Positions 1 to 11,872 of a DNA stretch of 64,000 nt are shown piece by piece (the first letter of the stretch is position 1; every line of letters starts with the position of its first letter). Below the pieces are notes generated by a model, which had not been told where the DNA came from, ran no database searches, and saw only the letters and a list, made by a program, of their open reading frames with translations. The stretch is from Leptasterias polaris (taxonomy: Eukaryota; Echinodermata; Asteroidea; Forcipulatida; Asteriidae). The stretch covers positions 186,001-250,000 of the forward strand of contig JAZGTN010000055.1 of assembly GCA_037783415.1 (NCBI GenBank), written 5' to 3'. A program made the position numbers and the translations under genes.

Positions 1-56
1 ATGCCTGCAGCAATTCCAGGCTCTGTGGCTTTTTTGTAAATAAGTGATTTAACTAA

Positions 57-590
57 ACTTCATGCACATCAATTACCTTAATCTAGGAATATTAAAAAAT
101 TAAAAAATAAATGCAAGGAGGAGTTTAGAACGCCCTTTTCCCCACACAAGTAGACTAGACACAAAGTGTTAAGCGGAAAATTTTGTAAATAATGATGTCA
201 GTAATGTACAAAGCTGTCGAGTAACCACTTGAAAAATGCGGATTTTTGGAAGCATTTTTACAAGCGGACTCAAACTTCATGCACAGCAAATACCTTGATC
301 TATAGGCATATTCACTTATTTATTATTTTTTTGCAAGGAGTTTAGAAGGCCTTTTATCACCACAAGTAGACTATGCACAGCAAATACCTTGATCTAGGAA
401 TATTCATTTATTTATTTATTTTGTGCATGAAGGAGTTGCATGAAGGAGTTTAGAATGCATTTTTTCATCACAAGTAGACTATAGATACAAAGTATCTTGT
501 AAATATGTCAGTAATGTCCCACCGTCAATTAACCAATTGAAAAATGCGTGTGTTGTTTTTGTTTGAATTTTTACAGGCGGACCCATAATA
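57..590. repeat. Imperfect direct repeats upstream of the fibrinogen-related gene
   Basis: Related blocks recur three times. The motif ATGCACA(G/T)CAA(A/T)TACCTT followed by a TCTA-GAATATT-like stretch appears near 62, 280 and 375. A second motif, GTCAGTAATGT, appears near 196 and 505, each followed by AACCA and GAAAAATGCG. The copies differ by small indels. No coding potential is seen from 1 to 1400. Confidence 0.6.
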
Positions 591-1421
591 TTCAGACCCT
601 TGCCAAAAACTCATTGAACATTGTGGTTGGTATCCATCAGGTCACACATATGCACCTAGTCTATAACAAATGTTATACAACAGCAATCGGACATTTCTCT
701 TAGGCACAAGGGCGTCTCAAAAATTACGAAAAGGGGGGGAACAAATATGTTTTTAAAGATATATACCTTGGTATGCAAAAAGTCTGTGCTACTTCTGACA
801 GCAGATTATAGTTGATGGTATACCAGATACCATGTTTATTATTTCGTAGCTATAATTTATATATTATCTAAATTTGTAAAATATAGACCTCTAAATATTC
901 CCAAAACACAAAATGTAAATTTGAAGTGGCGTGGCTGAAAAGTTTAGGGCATATCTCCGAAATATTAAGGAATAGGATTCTAAAATTGTGTGTTTGTTCA
1001 TGGCACCCATAAGGGATTTTTTTATTTATTTTTTGCAAAATCTGAGACGGTGCGTTTCGAACTTCTTTGTGATTTGGCACGGAATGACCTTATAGACAAT
1101 TAATATGAAAGCAGGAGATGTCGAGCTTTATACAATTAGTTGTTTAGTAATAAATGACAATAAAAACCATCTTAACCAGCTGTTAGAACTATTCAATCTG
1201 ATTGTCTAAATACGAATAATTTGTTGATGCAAAATAAATCCAACTCTCGATATTGCTGATGTTTGAATGAAATGATACAAACAAACCAAACAAATACAGG
1301 GCCTACTTACTGTTGCATTCTTATTTCGCTGACATAATAATAGTTATATTCCTACACTGTATAGGTGCCCAATATCCATGCGCCCTATAGGAGCAGTGCT
1401 GAGCTGGGGCCCGCATCATGC

Positions 1422-1427
1422 TATAAA
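1422..1427 (+). promoter_or_regulatory. Putative TATA box of the fibrinogen-related gene
   Basis: A TATAAA motif lies 82 bp upstream of the ATG at 1509. This would place transcription start near 1450 and give a 5' UTR of about 60 nt. The assignment rests only on sequence and spacing. Confidence 0.45.
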
Positions 1428-1508
1428 GACAATCATTGTCTGTTAATTTCTATTGTGTTTCCAATCCTACATTAAACAGCAACACTAAATCTTGCAACTT
1501 AGATCGGC

Positions 1509-1938
1509 ATGGGGCTGTTTGTGTTTTTCGTACTTGTTCTGATTGTGAGGTCCGAGTCTGTAGAGAGCGATGGCTCGCATACTGTCAGTGAGAGCAGTGA
1601 TTCTGCAAAGTGTGTGTGCCAGCACCACATCACCATCAACCCACCCGTATGTGCACCCTCTCCTCCCGTGAACTCCGGGATCTGCTGCAACTCTTCGGCT
1701 ATTCAAGAACTAGTGTCAATGAAACAAAAGGTTACAACACGACAGCTGGAAGAATTGCAAAATGCAGTCTCTTGCAATCAAGAAACGGTTTCCTCTGAGC
1801 TAGAAGATGCAAGACGTAAGATGGATGAGTTGCAAGTAACAGTCTCCGTTAATCAGGAAAATGTTACAACTGATGTAATGGGAATTAGACAACAGATAGA
1901 AGAGCTGCAAGCCTCAGTATCTGCCATACTTGATACAA
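1509..1938 (+). CDS. Fibrinogen-related protein, exon 1 (signal peptide, Cys-rich segment, coiled coil)
   Basis: This is the first coding exon of a secreted fibrinogen-related protein. The start is the ATG that opens a clear signal peptide (MGLFVFFVLVLIV, cleavage near residue 16). Residues 34-60 are Cys-rich (CVC, one single Cys, then a CC pair), suited to inter-chain disulfides. Residues 65-143 are a heptad-like helix with Gln/Glu/Val repeats and NxT/NxS glycosylation sequons, a likely oligomerising coiled coil. The exon ends in phase 1 at a GTAGGT donor. Joined to exons at 19185, 20451 and 21097 it gives 363 codons including the stop, in frame at every junction. The architecture resembles ficolin, fibroleukin and sea cucumber fibrinogen-like protein A, families known as extracellular lectins. 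A role in innate recognition is inferred. Confidence 0.8.
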
Positions 1939-2052
1939 GTAGGTCAACATTCACATCAAAATTAAAAACTTGTTTTGTTACCTTTGCACAAACAGATGTT
2001 ATTTTTTCATTATAACATTACACCATGAAGGCAGCTTTTTTATAAATGAAGT

Positions 2053-2240
2053 TATTAGCTGTTCCGACATAGGTCGGAAAAGCTATTGTTTTCGTCGAGA
2101 TTTTTATTAGCTGTTCCGATATAGTCGGAACAGCTATTGTTTTCGTCGAGATTTTTATTAGCTGTTCCGATACAGTCGGAACAGCTATTGATTTCGTCGA
2201 GATTTTTATTAGGTGTTCGGGCATTCAGCCCGAACAACTC
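2053..2240 (+). repeat. Hairpin tandem array 1 (three 51-52-bp units plus a variant)
   Basis: Three units start near 2055, 2107 and 2158. Each holds an inverted repeat of AGCTGTTCCGA with TCGGAACAGCT, then ATTGTTTTCGTCGAGATTTTT. A fourth element at 2211-2237 has a different stem, GTGTTCGGGC with GCCCGAACA, which is the stem of the arrays at 3355 and 16442. Every unit could form a stem of about 10-12 bp in single-stranded DNA or RNA. Confidence 0.85.
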
Positions 2241-2684
2241 TTTATTGTTCGGTTTTTTCTTTTAGTTTGTTTTGCTTATTCTTCAGATAGTCGTTTGTCC
2301 GCAAGAAAAAGCATACTTGCGAACCTTTGATCAACTTGAAACTTTATGTGACGTTAGAACATAACTAGCAGAAGGTGTGTGAGTTGTAACGTCATGATGA
2401 CGCCATCGGGTGTCAGAATACAGTAAATCAAAGTTTAATAATTCAAAAATTCATAACTCGTTAAATACACAATGGATTTGTACAATCGACACATCATCGG
2501 ATAGTTTTTTTTATAACCCAACAAACTTTACACATAGTGTGTCCTCATTTTACTTCGACTTACGCTTCAAAACGGAAGTTGAAAAATTTAAAAATCATAC
2601 AACAACTAGGCTTAAATTTTTGTGGCATAACAAAAACGAGGTGTTCGGCATGATATTAAAATGTTGGTCGTAATAGGTATCTAG

Positions 2685-2900
2685 CATGAAATGCTACCTA
2701 AGCGAACGCATGACTTATAATATGACGTATAACGTAAGTTTCACTGACGTTGCCGAGTAGTGACCGGCCATAAACTCCCTTTCAATGGCTATCGGATTAA
2801 GACGCTGGGTGACTGGCAATCTGCCCGGCGCACATTGTCCACTTGACAGTTATTACTGGCGATTGCGTAATACATTACTAAAGAGGCCTTAGACACTATA
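2685..2900 (+). repeat. Dispersed repeat block, inverted copy of 11873-12097
   Basis: The block runs from GGTATCTAGCATGAAA through CTACCTAAGCGAACG and TGACGTATAACGTAAGT to GGCGATTG-GTAATACATT. The same order is found on the opposite strand at 12097-11873 with point differences and small indels. The two belong to one transposable repeat family associated with the hairpin arrays. Confidence 0.75.
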
Positions 2901-3354
2901 ATAAAATGCAAAGTAAGATGAAATAAACTTCACATAATTTTGTAGAGCTATTTAGGGTCCGAACAAGCTTTTTCAGCAACAGTACTTCAAACACCGATAG
3001 AGTGCTGTTGTAAAAAAAAAAATTGCATGAACATTAATTCAAGGAGACAAAAAGAAACAGTACATTACTCGCATTATAATATCATGCCATAACCACATTG
3101 TGCAAAGTGAGCAGTGGATGTGAGGAACAAAATTATAAAAATAAATAAAATTAAATATTTTATTTGCATATTGATTGATTTTGTTTATAACTTACTCTTC
3201 TAATTCTCTTTGGACGTAATCCCGTATCCTTCTTCGAAGGGTTACATCGGTCCGCCCTTCGTATACCCCTCGCAAATTAGCTGGGATATGGCGCCTGACG
3301 TACGCCAACATTCTCACATAATTGTTTCGATGTACATTGTACGCATCTCTAATT

Positions 3355-3576
3355 AGGTGTTCGGTCCACAGACCGAACAACTCTTTGTTATTGTTCGTTT
3401 TTTTTAGGTGTTCGGTCCACAGACCGAACAACTCTTTGTTATTGTTCGTTTTTTTTTTTAGGTGTTCGGTCCACAGACCGAACAACTCTTTGTTATTGTT
3501 CGGTTTTTTTTTTTTAGGTGTTCGGTTACAGACCGAACAACTCTTTGTTATTGTTCGGGTTTTTTTTTTTTTTTTT
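3355..3576 (+). repeat. Hairpin tandem array 2 (four units, GTGTTCGG stems)
   Basis: Four units start at about 3355, 3406, 3460 and 3516. Each reads AGGTGTTCGGTC, a short loop, GACCGAACAACTC, then TTTGTTATTGTTCG and a T-run. Spacing grows from 51 to 54 to 56 bp because the T-run lengthens. The sequence just after it (3585-3730) matches 2260-2400 and the reverse complement of 16300-16440, so the array lies at a fixed place in a dispersed element. Confidence 0.88.
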
Positions 3577-4408
3577 CTTCTTTGTTTTGCTTATTCTTCT
3601 CAGCGAGCTTTGTCCGCAAGCAAACGCATACTTCCGAATCTTTGATCAACTTGAAACTTCATGTGAAGTTAGAACATAACTAGGAGAAGCCGAGTAAGTT
3701 GTGACGTCACGATTACGTCATCAGGTGTCAAGTTACAAGCCATTTTAGCTCGAAAAGTGCCCTCATGCCAATGCCTGTATGTCTCTGAATATTACAACTA
3801 CAGTATTCATATTTGGACATATGATAGATCAAGACACGGGCAACATTTGAAAAGTTAACGCCAAATTCACATGACCTTAACTTCCGGGTCGTTACCCTAG
3901 GTCGAAGTTCGCCTTCGTTTTTTTTCTTCAAAAAACACTTTCGAGCTTATCCACGGAATAACTCAAGATTGAGATTGAATTGAACAATGAAACTCAACAG
4001 ATAGTTGAACCTCACTATCAAGACGACACAAACCTATTTACGTCATGATGACGTCATCGGGCATCGAATTATAATAAATCAAAGTTTAATATTTGTAAAA
4101 AGCATAACTCATGAACCATTTGTTTGTTTTTTATAATCTACACATCATCGGATAGCTCATTTAAAGTTCGACAAACGCTACACAGAACCCGTCCAACATT
4201 TGAACTTACTTCCGGTTAAAATCGGAAGTTGAAAATTTCTTATTATCCTATCTTATATATATCTTTAAAACTACTGGTCATTTCAGCATAATTTTTGTAT
4301 CAGGGTGTAGAACGTTAGTCGTGCTCAAGCTTCTGAACACAGACATGACAACATTTTGACCTTAATATATGGTCAAAACCGGACAATGAAGAGCAACTAC
4401 CCACTCGT

Positions 4409-4409
<1 letters not shown>

Positions 4410-4445
<36 letters not shown>
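4410..4445 (+). repeat. Poly-C tract (36 nt)
   Basis: An uninterrupted run of C begins just after CCACTCGTA and ends before ACTTTGATTG. The proline/glycine ORFs that cross it are artefacts. From 4446 to 5624 no gene or repeat is recognised other than a short C run near 5334. Confidence 0.95.
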
Positions 4446-5624
4446 ACTTTGATTGACAAAACAGTATGTACACATAACGTTGAAACTGATGCAAGCTGCA
4501 GTTCAGTGTCGTCATTGTTGTTTCATGTGGCGGGAAGCTAGCCTTTAGTCAAGGCGCACCGCGGCACCCCCGGCCCGGATATCACGCACGAAAAAAGACC
4601 AGCGCGAGCGGCTTGTTTTTCTGCTACCGTATGTACAACGTAGTTCAAGATTATCAATGGCGTACTATTAAGAATATAGATCTAAATACCGCTTATATTC
4701 AGCGTCTAATTGTTCCCCTATTCGCCCTTCTCATGGCTTAATGATCAATATGGAATTGAAGACAAAGTTTCACTGAGATGACCACCTGCTTCAGTGATTC
4801 GTATGACTTGTAATTGTTTGAGAAAATGCAAGCAGAAAAAGACGAACATTGGTTATGTGTTTATCAAACACCGAGAAGCAGAGACTTGACATCAGCTCAT
4901 GAATGGGTGTTTCGGACGGCGTCCACGGCAGTGTTTATCGATGCTATATCGGTGCCACACGGTGATAAAACGGTAAGCTTTGTGTGAAAATCATTGCTTT
5001 TCAAAATGAGTATTTATTTAATGCACAGTTATGTTATAAAGTTTATCTTTTATCATCAAGTGGTGGCGTTGGTGATGTTTTTAAAACTAAAGAACGTTTA
5101 GTGTGATCGTCGAGGAGTAGAATTGGGCAATGGGGGATTGGTATGATTGTTGGCTGTGTCACTAAAGTCAGAAAGTGGTCCGACTGAAGAATGTTTGTCG
5201 GCAACATTGATGACGTTTGTGTTAAGTAAAGTAGGTTTTGTTTATAAGTTGTTCACTTCCAAAACAATATGTGCACCTTCCACTAACCTTTTCTTGTGCA
5301 ATTTCCTAAGTTTGAATGTTGTTACTGTTTTGACCCCCCCCCCCCCTTTGAACAGGTTGGTCATTGAGAGAGCGCATTATAAATTAAATAAATTAGTAGT
5401 ATTATTATATAAATATGAAACGTTTTAAGTCTTGATTTTTGTTTATTTTAACAGTTTCAGCTTGACTTAATTTTCCTAGAGTCATACTTTGTTTATTTTG
5501 TAATATTGTTTTTTTCTTCTTCAGAATACAGCACATCCACCGGCATGGTCTTGGATCCAGTGACAGATTTTCCACGTGTTGTTGTGTTGCATTCCTCATT
5601 TCCTGTATGATGCACCATACAGGT

Positions 5625-5637
5625 AGAAATAGAACTT
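5625..5637. repeat. Target-site duplication, left (3' side of LINE)
   Basis: AGAAATAGAACTT at 5625-5637 is repeated exactly at 11027-11039. The left copy abuts the poly-T that is the LINE poly-A tail in plus-strand view. Confidence 0.92.
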
Positions 5638-5774
5638 TTTTTTTTTTTTTTTTAAGTGCAAAGCACTTTTTTTTTTTTTTCATACAAATATGCACTCACA
5701 ACAAACCACGAACACACAAAACAAAAATAGAGGACAAAACATAGAAACCTTATCAAGAAACAATTAATAATTAA

Positions 5775-8700
5775 TTAAACCGTAAACCTCCACTTTGTGA
5801 TAAACTTATGCATTGTGTTTGAGCCAGTCGCAATCTTTTTTTCTAATTCATAGTAAAATTTTACTAAATTAACAAAAGAATGAAAATTTGGCCTTTGTTG
5901 ATTAAACCTACTTCTAAATATCATCTTCTTTGTCAATAAAATGCAAAGGTTAAATAAAAGGTCTGGCTGGTCAGTGTTTTGACCAAACAGAATGGATTTA
6001 AAACTTAAAGTTATTTCCTCGTGCGACAAACCTTTCCACCAATTCTCAAACTGTTTCCAAATAGGCTGCGTATATTTACAATCAAAAAATAAATGTTTCA
6101 TTGTCTCTGGAAACTTAGAGCAAAAGGAGCAAGCATCGCTATTAATGATTTTCATCTTAGATAATCTAACATTAGTCATTAAACAATCCATATTAATTTT
6201 ATATTGAAAAATTCTCGTACTGACTTCCATACTACACCGATAGGGCAGGTAATAGATGTTTTTCCATTCATCCTTCAAAATACCGAACTCCTGATTAAAT
6301 TTGGTCTGAGCAGTTGGATGAATGAATATCCTAGAAGTAAACATTTTACGGATCTCTTTTGTTGAAGGATTTGCTCTTAAGTTACCTGCAAGGTTTGTTC
6401 CATTAACAAGCCCAGAAAGACCATGGGCGTTGCATATTTCCCTTTTAAAGCCCGCTCTCAGAGTTTGTTGCCATACCCGAGGGACAGCTGAAATAAGCCC
6501 TCTCCATTTCAAAAAAAGATTTGTTGACAGCCCTTTGTCTACCCAATTATCAAATGGAACAATCCTTCCATCTTCAAGGAACAGATCACTGACCAGCATA
6601 ATACCTTTAGAGCAAAAACCTTCATAAAAACAGGGTTTGTTATTAATGCGAACTCGCTGGTTATGCCAGACGCACTGTGAGTAAACCCCAACGTTATCAT
6701 GTTGCATTAAATCAAAATAAGAATTAAACACATCCTTGTAAAACCTAGGAATATTCTTCCATTCTTTCACTTGGGCACAATTTACATTGCAATGAAACAA
6801 AAGATCTCCCCCGTAAGGAGTAATGAAAAAACTCAACATGGACTTCCAAGCTGCTTGATTAATGTTGTTATATCTCTGAGTCCATTTTACACGTAAAGCT
6901 TTGAACATAGACTTAACATCTACCATTTTTAAACCGCCTTCTTCAATATCTCCTACAATTGTAGATCTCTTAACCATACCTTTGCCCCCATTCCACAGAA
7001 AATCATACACAATGGATTCAATCTGCTTAACTACCTGACATGGCACGTGGATACAAGATGCCAAGTATACAAATTGTGACAATGCAAAGGTTTTAATCAA
7101 AAGGATCTTACCAGAAAGGGTTAAACACCTTCCTCTCCAGACATTAAGAATAGTTTTAAGGTGCTTAAGTCTATGTTCAAAGTTTACTTTCTCTGCAGCT
7201 ATGACATCGTACGAGAAATACACGCCCAGTGCTTTAACTGGAATGTTTGGCCATTCAACATTAAAAGGCTTTAAATTACAGTGGCGATCAGAACCTAGCC
7301 ACAAAGCTTGAGACTTGTTTACATTGAGTTTAAGGCCGGAAACTTTTGTGAACGAATCGATAAGCTTGAACAGATTTTTAGCAGATTGTTCATCTGCCAA
7401 AACACAACTAGTATCATCAGCATACTGAATAATTTTAATTTCTCTACCATTAACAAAAACACCCTTAATATTTGCATCTTCCCTAATGGTGCAGGAAAGG
7501 ACCTCTAAAGCCAAAATAAACAAGTATGGGCTGAGTGGGTCTCCTTGTCTCACTCCTCTTCCAACGGAAAAGTACGCTGAACTTAAGCCATTATTCATAA
7601 CACAACTGCTAATATTGGAGTAAAGAGCTTTCACATTACTTATAAACTGCGGGCCAAAATTCATTTTCTCCATCGTTGTTAGAACAAAATTCCATTCCAG
7701 ACTATCGAAAGCCTTTTCAAAGTCTAAAAAAAACAGAATACCTCCAATATTAGTAAGTTTAGTAAATTCCATCACATCTGAGATAGTTCTAACAGATTCC
7801 CCTATATATCTACCTTTCACAAAGCCATTTTGATCACTATGAATGAGGCCCGAAATCACTTTACAAAGCCTAGATGTGAGTGCTTTGGAAACCATTTTAT
7901 AATCTACATTTAATAAGGAAATAGGTCTCCAGTTTTTAAGTTTACACTTATCCTTGCCATCTTTTTAAATGAGAGTAATGACTGCCTGTCTTTGAGAATA
8001 GGACATTTCCCCTTTATTAAGACCAGTATTTAGAACAATAGCCAGAAATTTTCCAATGAAGTTCCAAAAACACAAATACCATTCACTGGACAGGCCGTCA
8101 TTACCGGGACTTTTATTCTTAGACATCTTGTTAAGGGCATTAAAATATTCTCCAAGAGAGATTTCACCTTCGCATGTACCTCTGTCTTCATCATTAAGGA
8201 TAGGCATATTTTTACATTTGAAAAACCTATTTTCTTGTAGACCGCAAGAGTCCATTTTTGACTTGTAAATGTTTTGGTAAAAATCTCTCTGAAGATTAGA
8301 AATATCCAATTGATTTGTAATCACTTGACCTTGCTCAGTAACTATACGCCTGCAATGTTTCCTTTTGCTGTTCCTTTTCTCCATATTAAGAAAATATTTA
8401 TTACTCTTCTCACCCTTTTCAGACCACCGGATTCTTGCCCGGACAATAATCCCATCCACAACTTTAGAGTCAAGAACCTCAATGTCAAGTTTAACCTTAT
8501 CAATCTCATGGAGCGTAACTTGTTCTGGATTATTGGCGAGTTTTTTTTCTAAGTGATTCAGCTTACTGGTCAGATCAGCCTTTCTGTCCCTTTTCTTTTT
8601 GCTCTTCTTTTTGGCATAGTCTATGGTGTAGAGCCTTGCTTTATATTTAACAAATTCCCATTTCACTTGAACATCTGTGATTGTAGGTTCACTGGTCCAC

Positions 8701-9535
8701 TGTATTAATTTCTTTCCCATCTCTGTAACATATTCAACATCATTTAAATACGAATTATTAAATTTCCAGTGGCCAGGACCTTTACCAGGGTCTTCATACA
8801 AGCTAATGACAAGTGAAATGGCAGAATGATCAGTTCTAATACCAGGAGAAATTTCTGTGCGAGTAACACTATCAATTAAGTTATGAGAAATCAAAAAGTA
8901 GTCCAGCCTACATTGAATCAAAGGGTTCCGTTGTCTCCAAGTAAATCTATTCTCATTGGGATTTTTATATCTCCAAATGTCTATCAAGTCAAACAAATCA
9001 ATGACATCATTAATTTTATTAATAATACACTCTTTGGGTTTGTCTGTACCACCCTTTTTGTCAATATCAATATTTAAAATGCAATTGAAATCACCACCTA
9101 AAATAATGTTGTCTCTGTTTTCAAAATTTCTTTCAAGGAACAATTGTTTCAAGTCGGTATAAAAACAAGATTGACACTGTTCTGTATTGGGAGCATAGAT
9201 ATTAATCAACGAAAAATCCTTTTCAGCTTTCACAACATCAATAATCAGAATTCTACCTCTGTCATCCCTAAACACATTGGTCACATCAATGCCTTTACCA
9301 TTACGAAATACAATAGCCACACCTCTGCTATTGCTACTACCGTGAGAAAAGAAAATTGTCCCTCCCCATTCATGTTGCCATTGCCTTTCATTTTGTTTGA
9401 CACTATGGGTTTCCTGAAGAAAACAAATGTCTTCTCCAGATCTTCTCTTCTGCACCAATTAAAAATACTCCTTCTCTTCTTAAAATTACAAAGACCCCTC
9501 ACATTCAGGGACACTATTTTAAGTTTCACACTCAT
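5775..9535 (-). pseudogene. LINE ORF2: endonuclease-reverse transcriptase with one frameshift and one stop
   Basis: The reading frame opens at the ATG at 9535 (MSVKLKIVSLNVRG, typical endonuclease start). Endonuclease motifs follow: LQETHS, GGDFNCIL, RLDYFLIS and RTDHSAI. The reverse transcriptase has FLDFEKAFDSLEW, GVRQGDPLSPYLFIL and the catalytic YADD. Near the C-terminus CSFC...HLFFDC forms a CCHC knuckle as in zf-RVT. Two lesions are visible. A single-base frame change falls at about 9430-9445, between residues of the endonuclease start and LQETHS. An in-frame TAA at 7965-7967 lies just before the NWRPISLLN motif of the reverse transcriptase. Uninterrupted, the frame would be near 1250 codons, close to the usual L1 ORF2 length. 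The otherwise intact frame suggests recent inactivation, though an assembly error could explain the indel. Confidence 0.93.
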
Positions 9536-9865
9536 ATATTATGTACTGGTTAAAAGAAGTATCAAATAAAGAAAAAACAAATTTGATGGGCCCAGGGAAT
9601 AAATAAATGGCAGATAGTTACGGTTATGTTTACAAACAAATTTGTACAGACAGGTTGAGTGCTTATTACACACAAAAAACACAACCAAAAAACACAGAAC
9701 AAAATTCGAGTCGTATAGAACTTTTCTCATTATCAACAAAAAATCACTGTCCACCTCCAAAAAGGGGGATGAGTTAACATGGAGAGAAAAGTCCGATGAC
9801 AATAAACTCGCAGTAAAAAAACTGCGCAATCTGCAGAGACGGGTTGGAGAAAGAACAGACTTCTC

Positions 9866-10870
9866 CTACTTACTTCCTCTGCCTTTTCCGCCACTTGTTA
9901 AAGTCCCAATGGTGTCCACCGAATACGATTTGAGAGTTCCATCTGGTAACTTTGTTAGAAGGCAAGCTGGAGCTGTCCACGGAATCAGGGCAAAATTTCC
10001 ATCTTTACGCATGGTGTTTCTTATTTGGATCAGTTTCTTTCTGTCATTCCGGACAGTCTCCGACACATCATCAGTTATAAAAACTCGACTTCCTTCATAC
10101 CGATTGTCCTTGAGAAATCTCGGGGCCGATCGGAGGACTTCATCTCTGTCACCATATCTTAGGAATTTCACATGTATGGGCCGTGGAGTACCGCGATGGT
10201 CGGCCTTCATCCTAGCTTTCTTACCCATTGGGCTGCGATGAGCTCTCTCAATCGGCACATCTCCACTGTTCTCCATTTCCAGGTGACTCTTCATGAAGGC
10301 TTGAATGTGTTTTCTACAGTCAACGGCGTCCCCTTCGCTGCCTTCCGGTATCCCCCATATCACGATGTTATTGCGACGTGATCGGTTTTCCAGGTCGTCT
10401 ACTTTCTTCTCCAGATCTCTAATGTGGTCTCTGCGTGCATATGAAGACTGATTTGTTTGCAACTCTTCTACCGTCACGATTATTTCCTCCAATCCCGTTT
10501 CCATCTCAGCCATTCTTGCCTTTGTATCTTTCTGAAATTTTTCAGCAGCCATCAAACGTCTCTCCACCTGGTCCAATCTTGATATAACATTCTCCAATAA
10601 AGCAGTAATATTGTCCAATTTCTTGTGGACAGACACATTTTCTTTTTCTTCTTCGTTGTTGCCGCCGCCATCTTTTCCATGTCTAGTACCTGAACGTGTG
10701 CGTGTATTCATTTTGACCGGACTACGCTGGGAGCTGGTGGTATCGTCGGAGCCCCCTCCTGAGCATGCGTCGTCGGTCGCGGCTGCTGAATCGTAGTATT
10801 CTGAGATTCTTTTCCGTTGTGGTGATTTTGGCTTAATTTTGTCGTCCTTACCTTTAGTTTTATTTGGCAT
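9866..10870 (-). CDS. LINE ORF1 protein (coiled coil, RRM, CTD; Transposase_22 type)
   Basis: This intact frame of 334 aa encodes an L1-type ORF1p, an RNA-binding trimer that packages LINE RNA. I chose the ATG at 10870 (MPNKTKGKDDK), not the upstream in-frame ATG at 10996, because the former gives the usual ORF1p length and a basic start. The N-terminus is basic and Ser-rich. It is followed by a long coiled coil from about residue 85 to 175 (LDNITALLENVISRLDQVE and onward). Next comes an RRM beginning NNIVIWGIPEG, then the C-terminal domain containing RPIHVKFLRYGDRDEVL. The frame is uninterrupted, in contrast to ORF2. Similarity to L1 ORF1 is judged from domain order and motifs only. Confidence 0.9.
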   Translation of the reverse strand: MPNKTKGKDDKIKPKSPQRKRISEYYDSAAATDDACSGGGSDDTTSSQRSPVKMNTRTRSGTRHGKDGGGNNEEEKENVSVHKKLDNITALLENVISRLDQVERRLMAAEKFQKDTKARMAEMETGLEEIIVTVEELQTNQSSYARRDHIRDLEKKVDDLENRSRRNNIVIWGIPEGSEGDAVDCRKHIQAFMKSHLEMENSGDVPIERAHRSPMGKKARMKADHRGTPRPIHVKFLRYGDRDEVLRSAPRFLKDNRYEGSRVFITDDVSETVRNDRKKLIQIRNTMRKDGNFALIPWTAPACLLTKLPDGTLKSYSVDTIGTLTSGGKGRGSK

Positions 10871-11026
10871 CTTGAGGCTCAGGGTTCTTAAAAGAACGTT
10901 AGTATAATCTGGAAGTTGATGTAAATGTCGATGCCCCCATAAAATACTCGATTTTGAAAGATTTTGGCGGTCGCAGAGGAGCAGTAAAAAAAACACGTCC
11001 TTCTACATCTCTGACATGCGCAGAGA

Positions 11027-11039
11027 AGAAATAGAACTT
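11027..11039. repeat. Target-site duplication, right (5' side of LINE)
   Basis: AGAAATAGAACTT is identical to 5625-5637 and directly abuts the 5' end of the LINE. Confidence 0.92.
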
Positions 11040-11872
11040 ATAAATCATTATGTTATAAGTCAAAATTCAAGAGAGGCTTAGATTTGCCGTCTTCATGATT
11101 TGCCTTCGTTTTGCATTATGATTTACAACAAGTGCCCTTTCAATAGTCTAAAAATTAACAAACTGTTCTGTAGGAAAATCAATATCCAAAAATCAAGCAA
11201 ATTAAGCTTTTTAAATAATACAACTGCCAGCTCAGAACTTGCTTGACTTATTTTAGCGACATCATCATCAGTGTTTTTGTATTGAACAATCAATGTTTCC
11301 TGAACCGCGTATCCATCTCATTGGATTTGAAACCCTGTTAAAAACTTTTCTGAATTGTAACCTAATAATGTCAACATGTATAGTGTGGTTTTTTATCAAT
11401 ACAAAATCGATAACCATCGAAAAATAAATAAACTTACTTTCTAAGTTAATCTTTGTTTTCCACTAGGCACATATTTAAATGCCTATGTCTCGCTAAAAAC
11501 TTTCTAACTTCATAATGATGTCATAGGTTTTCAAATTTGGCTAAACAAAAGGTTGTTATTTATAAAATTTATAAACATTTTAGCAGCCCTTTATTTCTTG
11601 TGTAACCTATTTATACTTTACTTTCTCTAATATTTCAAAAGCTATCAGGATTGTTTTCAGCGATTCAATGATATAGCTTACGCATTAAAACAGCAGTGAG
11701 CCCACCAGCGATACCCGAACACCTAGTGTTTGTTGTCACAAACACGTTAAGTCTAGTGATAGCTTGTTCCTCTTCGGTCATGGCACGACGCCTACGATTT
11801 ACTCTCTCAGCCATTTTATCTGATTTCCTCTTACCGCGTAGGTAAACCACATGCCCAGCCCTTTAGTAGAAC

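Larger units (their letters stand above)
5638..11026 (-). mobile_element. Full-length L1/Tx1-like non-LTR retrotransposon
   Basis: This 5.4-kb element lies antisense to the fibrinogen-related gene, inside its intron 1. Its 5' end is at 11026, followed by a short 5' leader, ORF1 (10870-9866), a 330-bp spacer, ORF2 (9535-5775) and a 3' UTR ending in a poly-A tail. A perfect 13-bp duplication flanks it, so both ends are set and it is not 5'-truncated. The tail is unusual: two A-tracts flank the palindrome AAGTGCAAAGCACTT (5654-5668). The ORF1/ORF2 layout, an APE-type endonuclease and an L1-type reverse transcriptase support the L1 superfamily. Clade (L1 or Tx1) was not tested. ORF2 is broken, so this copy is probably not autonomous. 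Confidence 0.93.

Noticed and set aside
9420..9460. Programmed frameshift in LINE ORF2
   Set aside because: No slippery heptamer or downstream structure is evident. A random 1-bp indel is simpler, especially with the second lesion at 7965.
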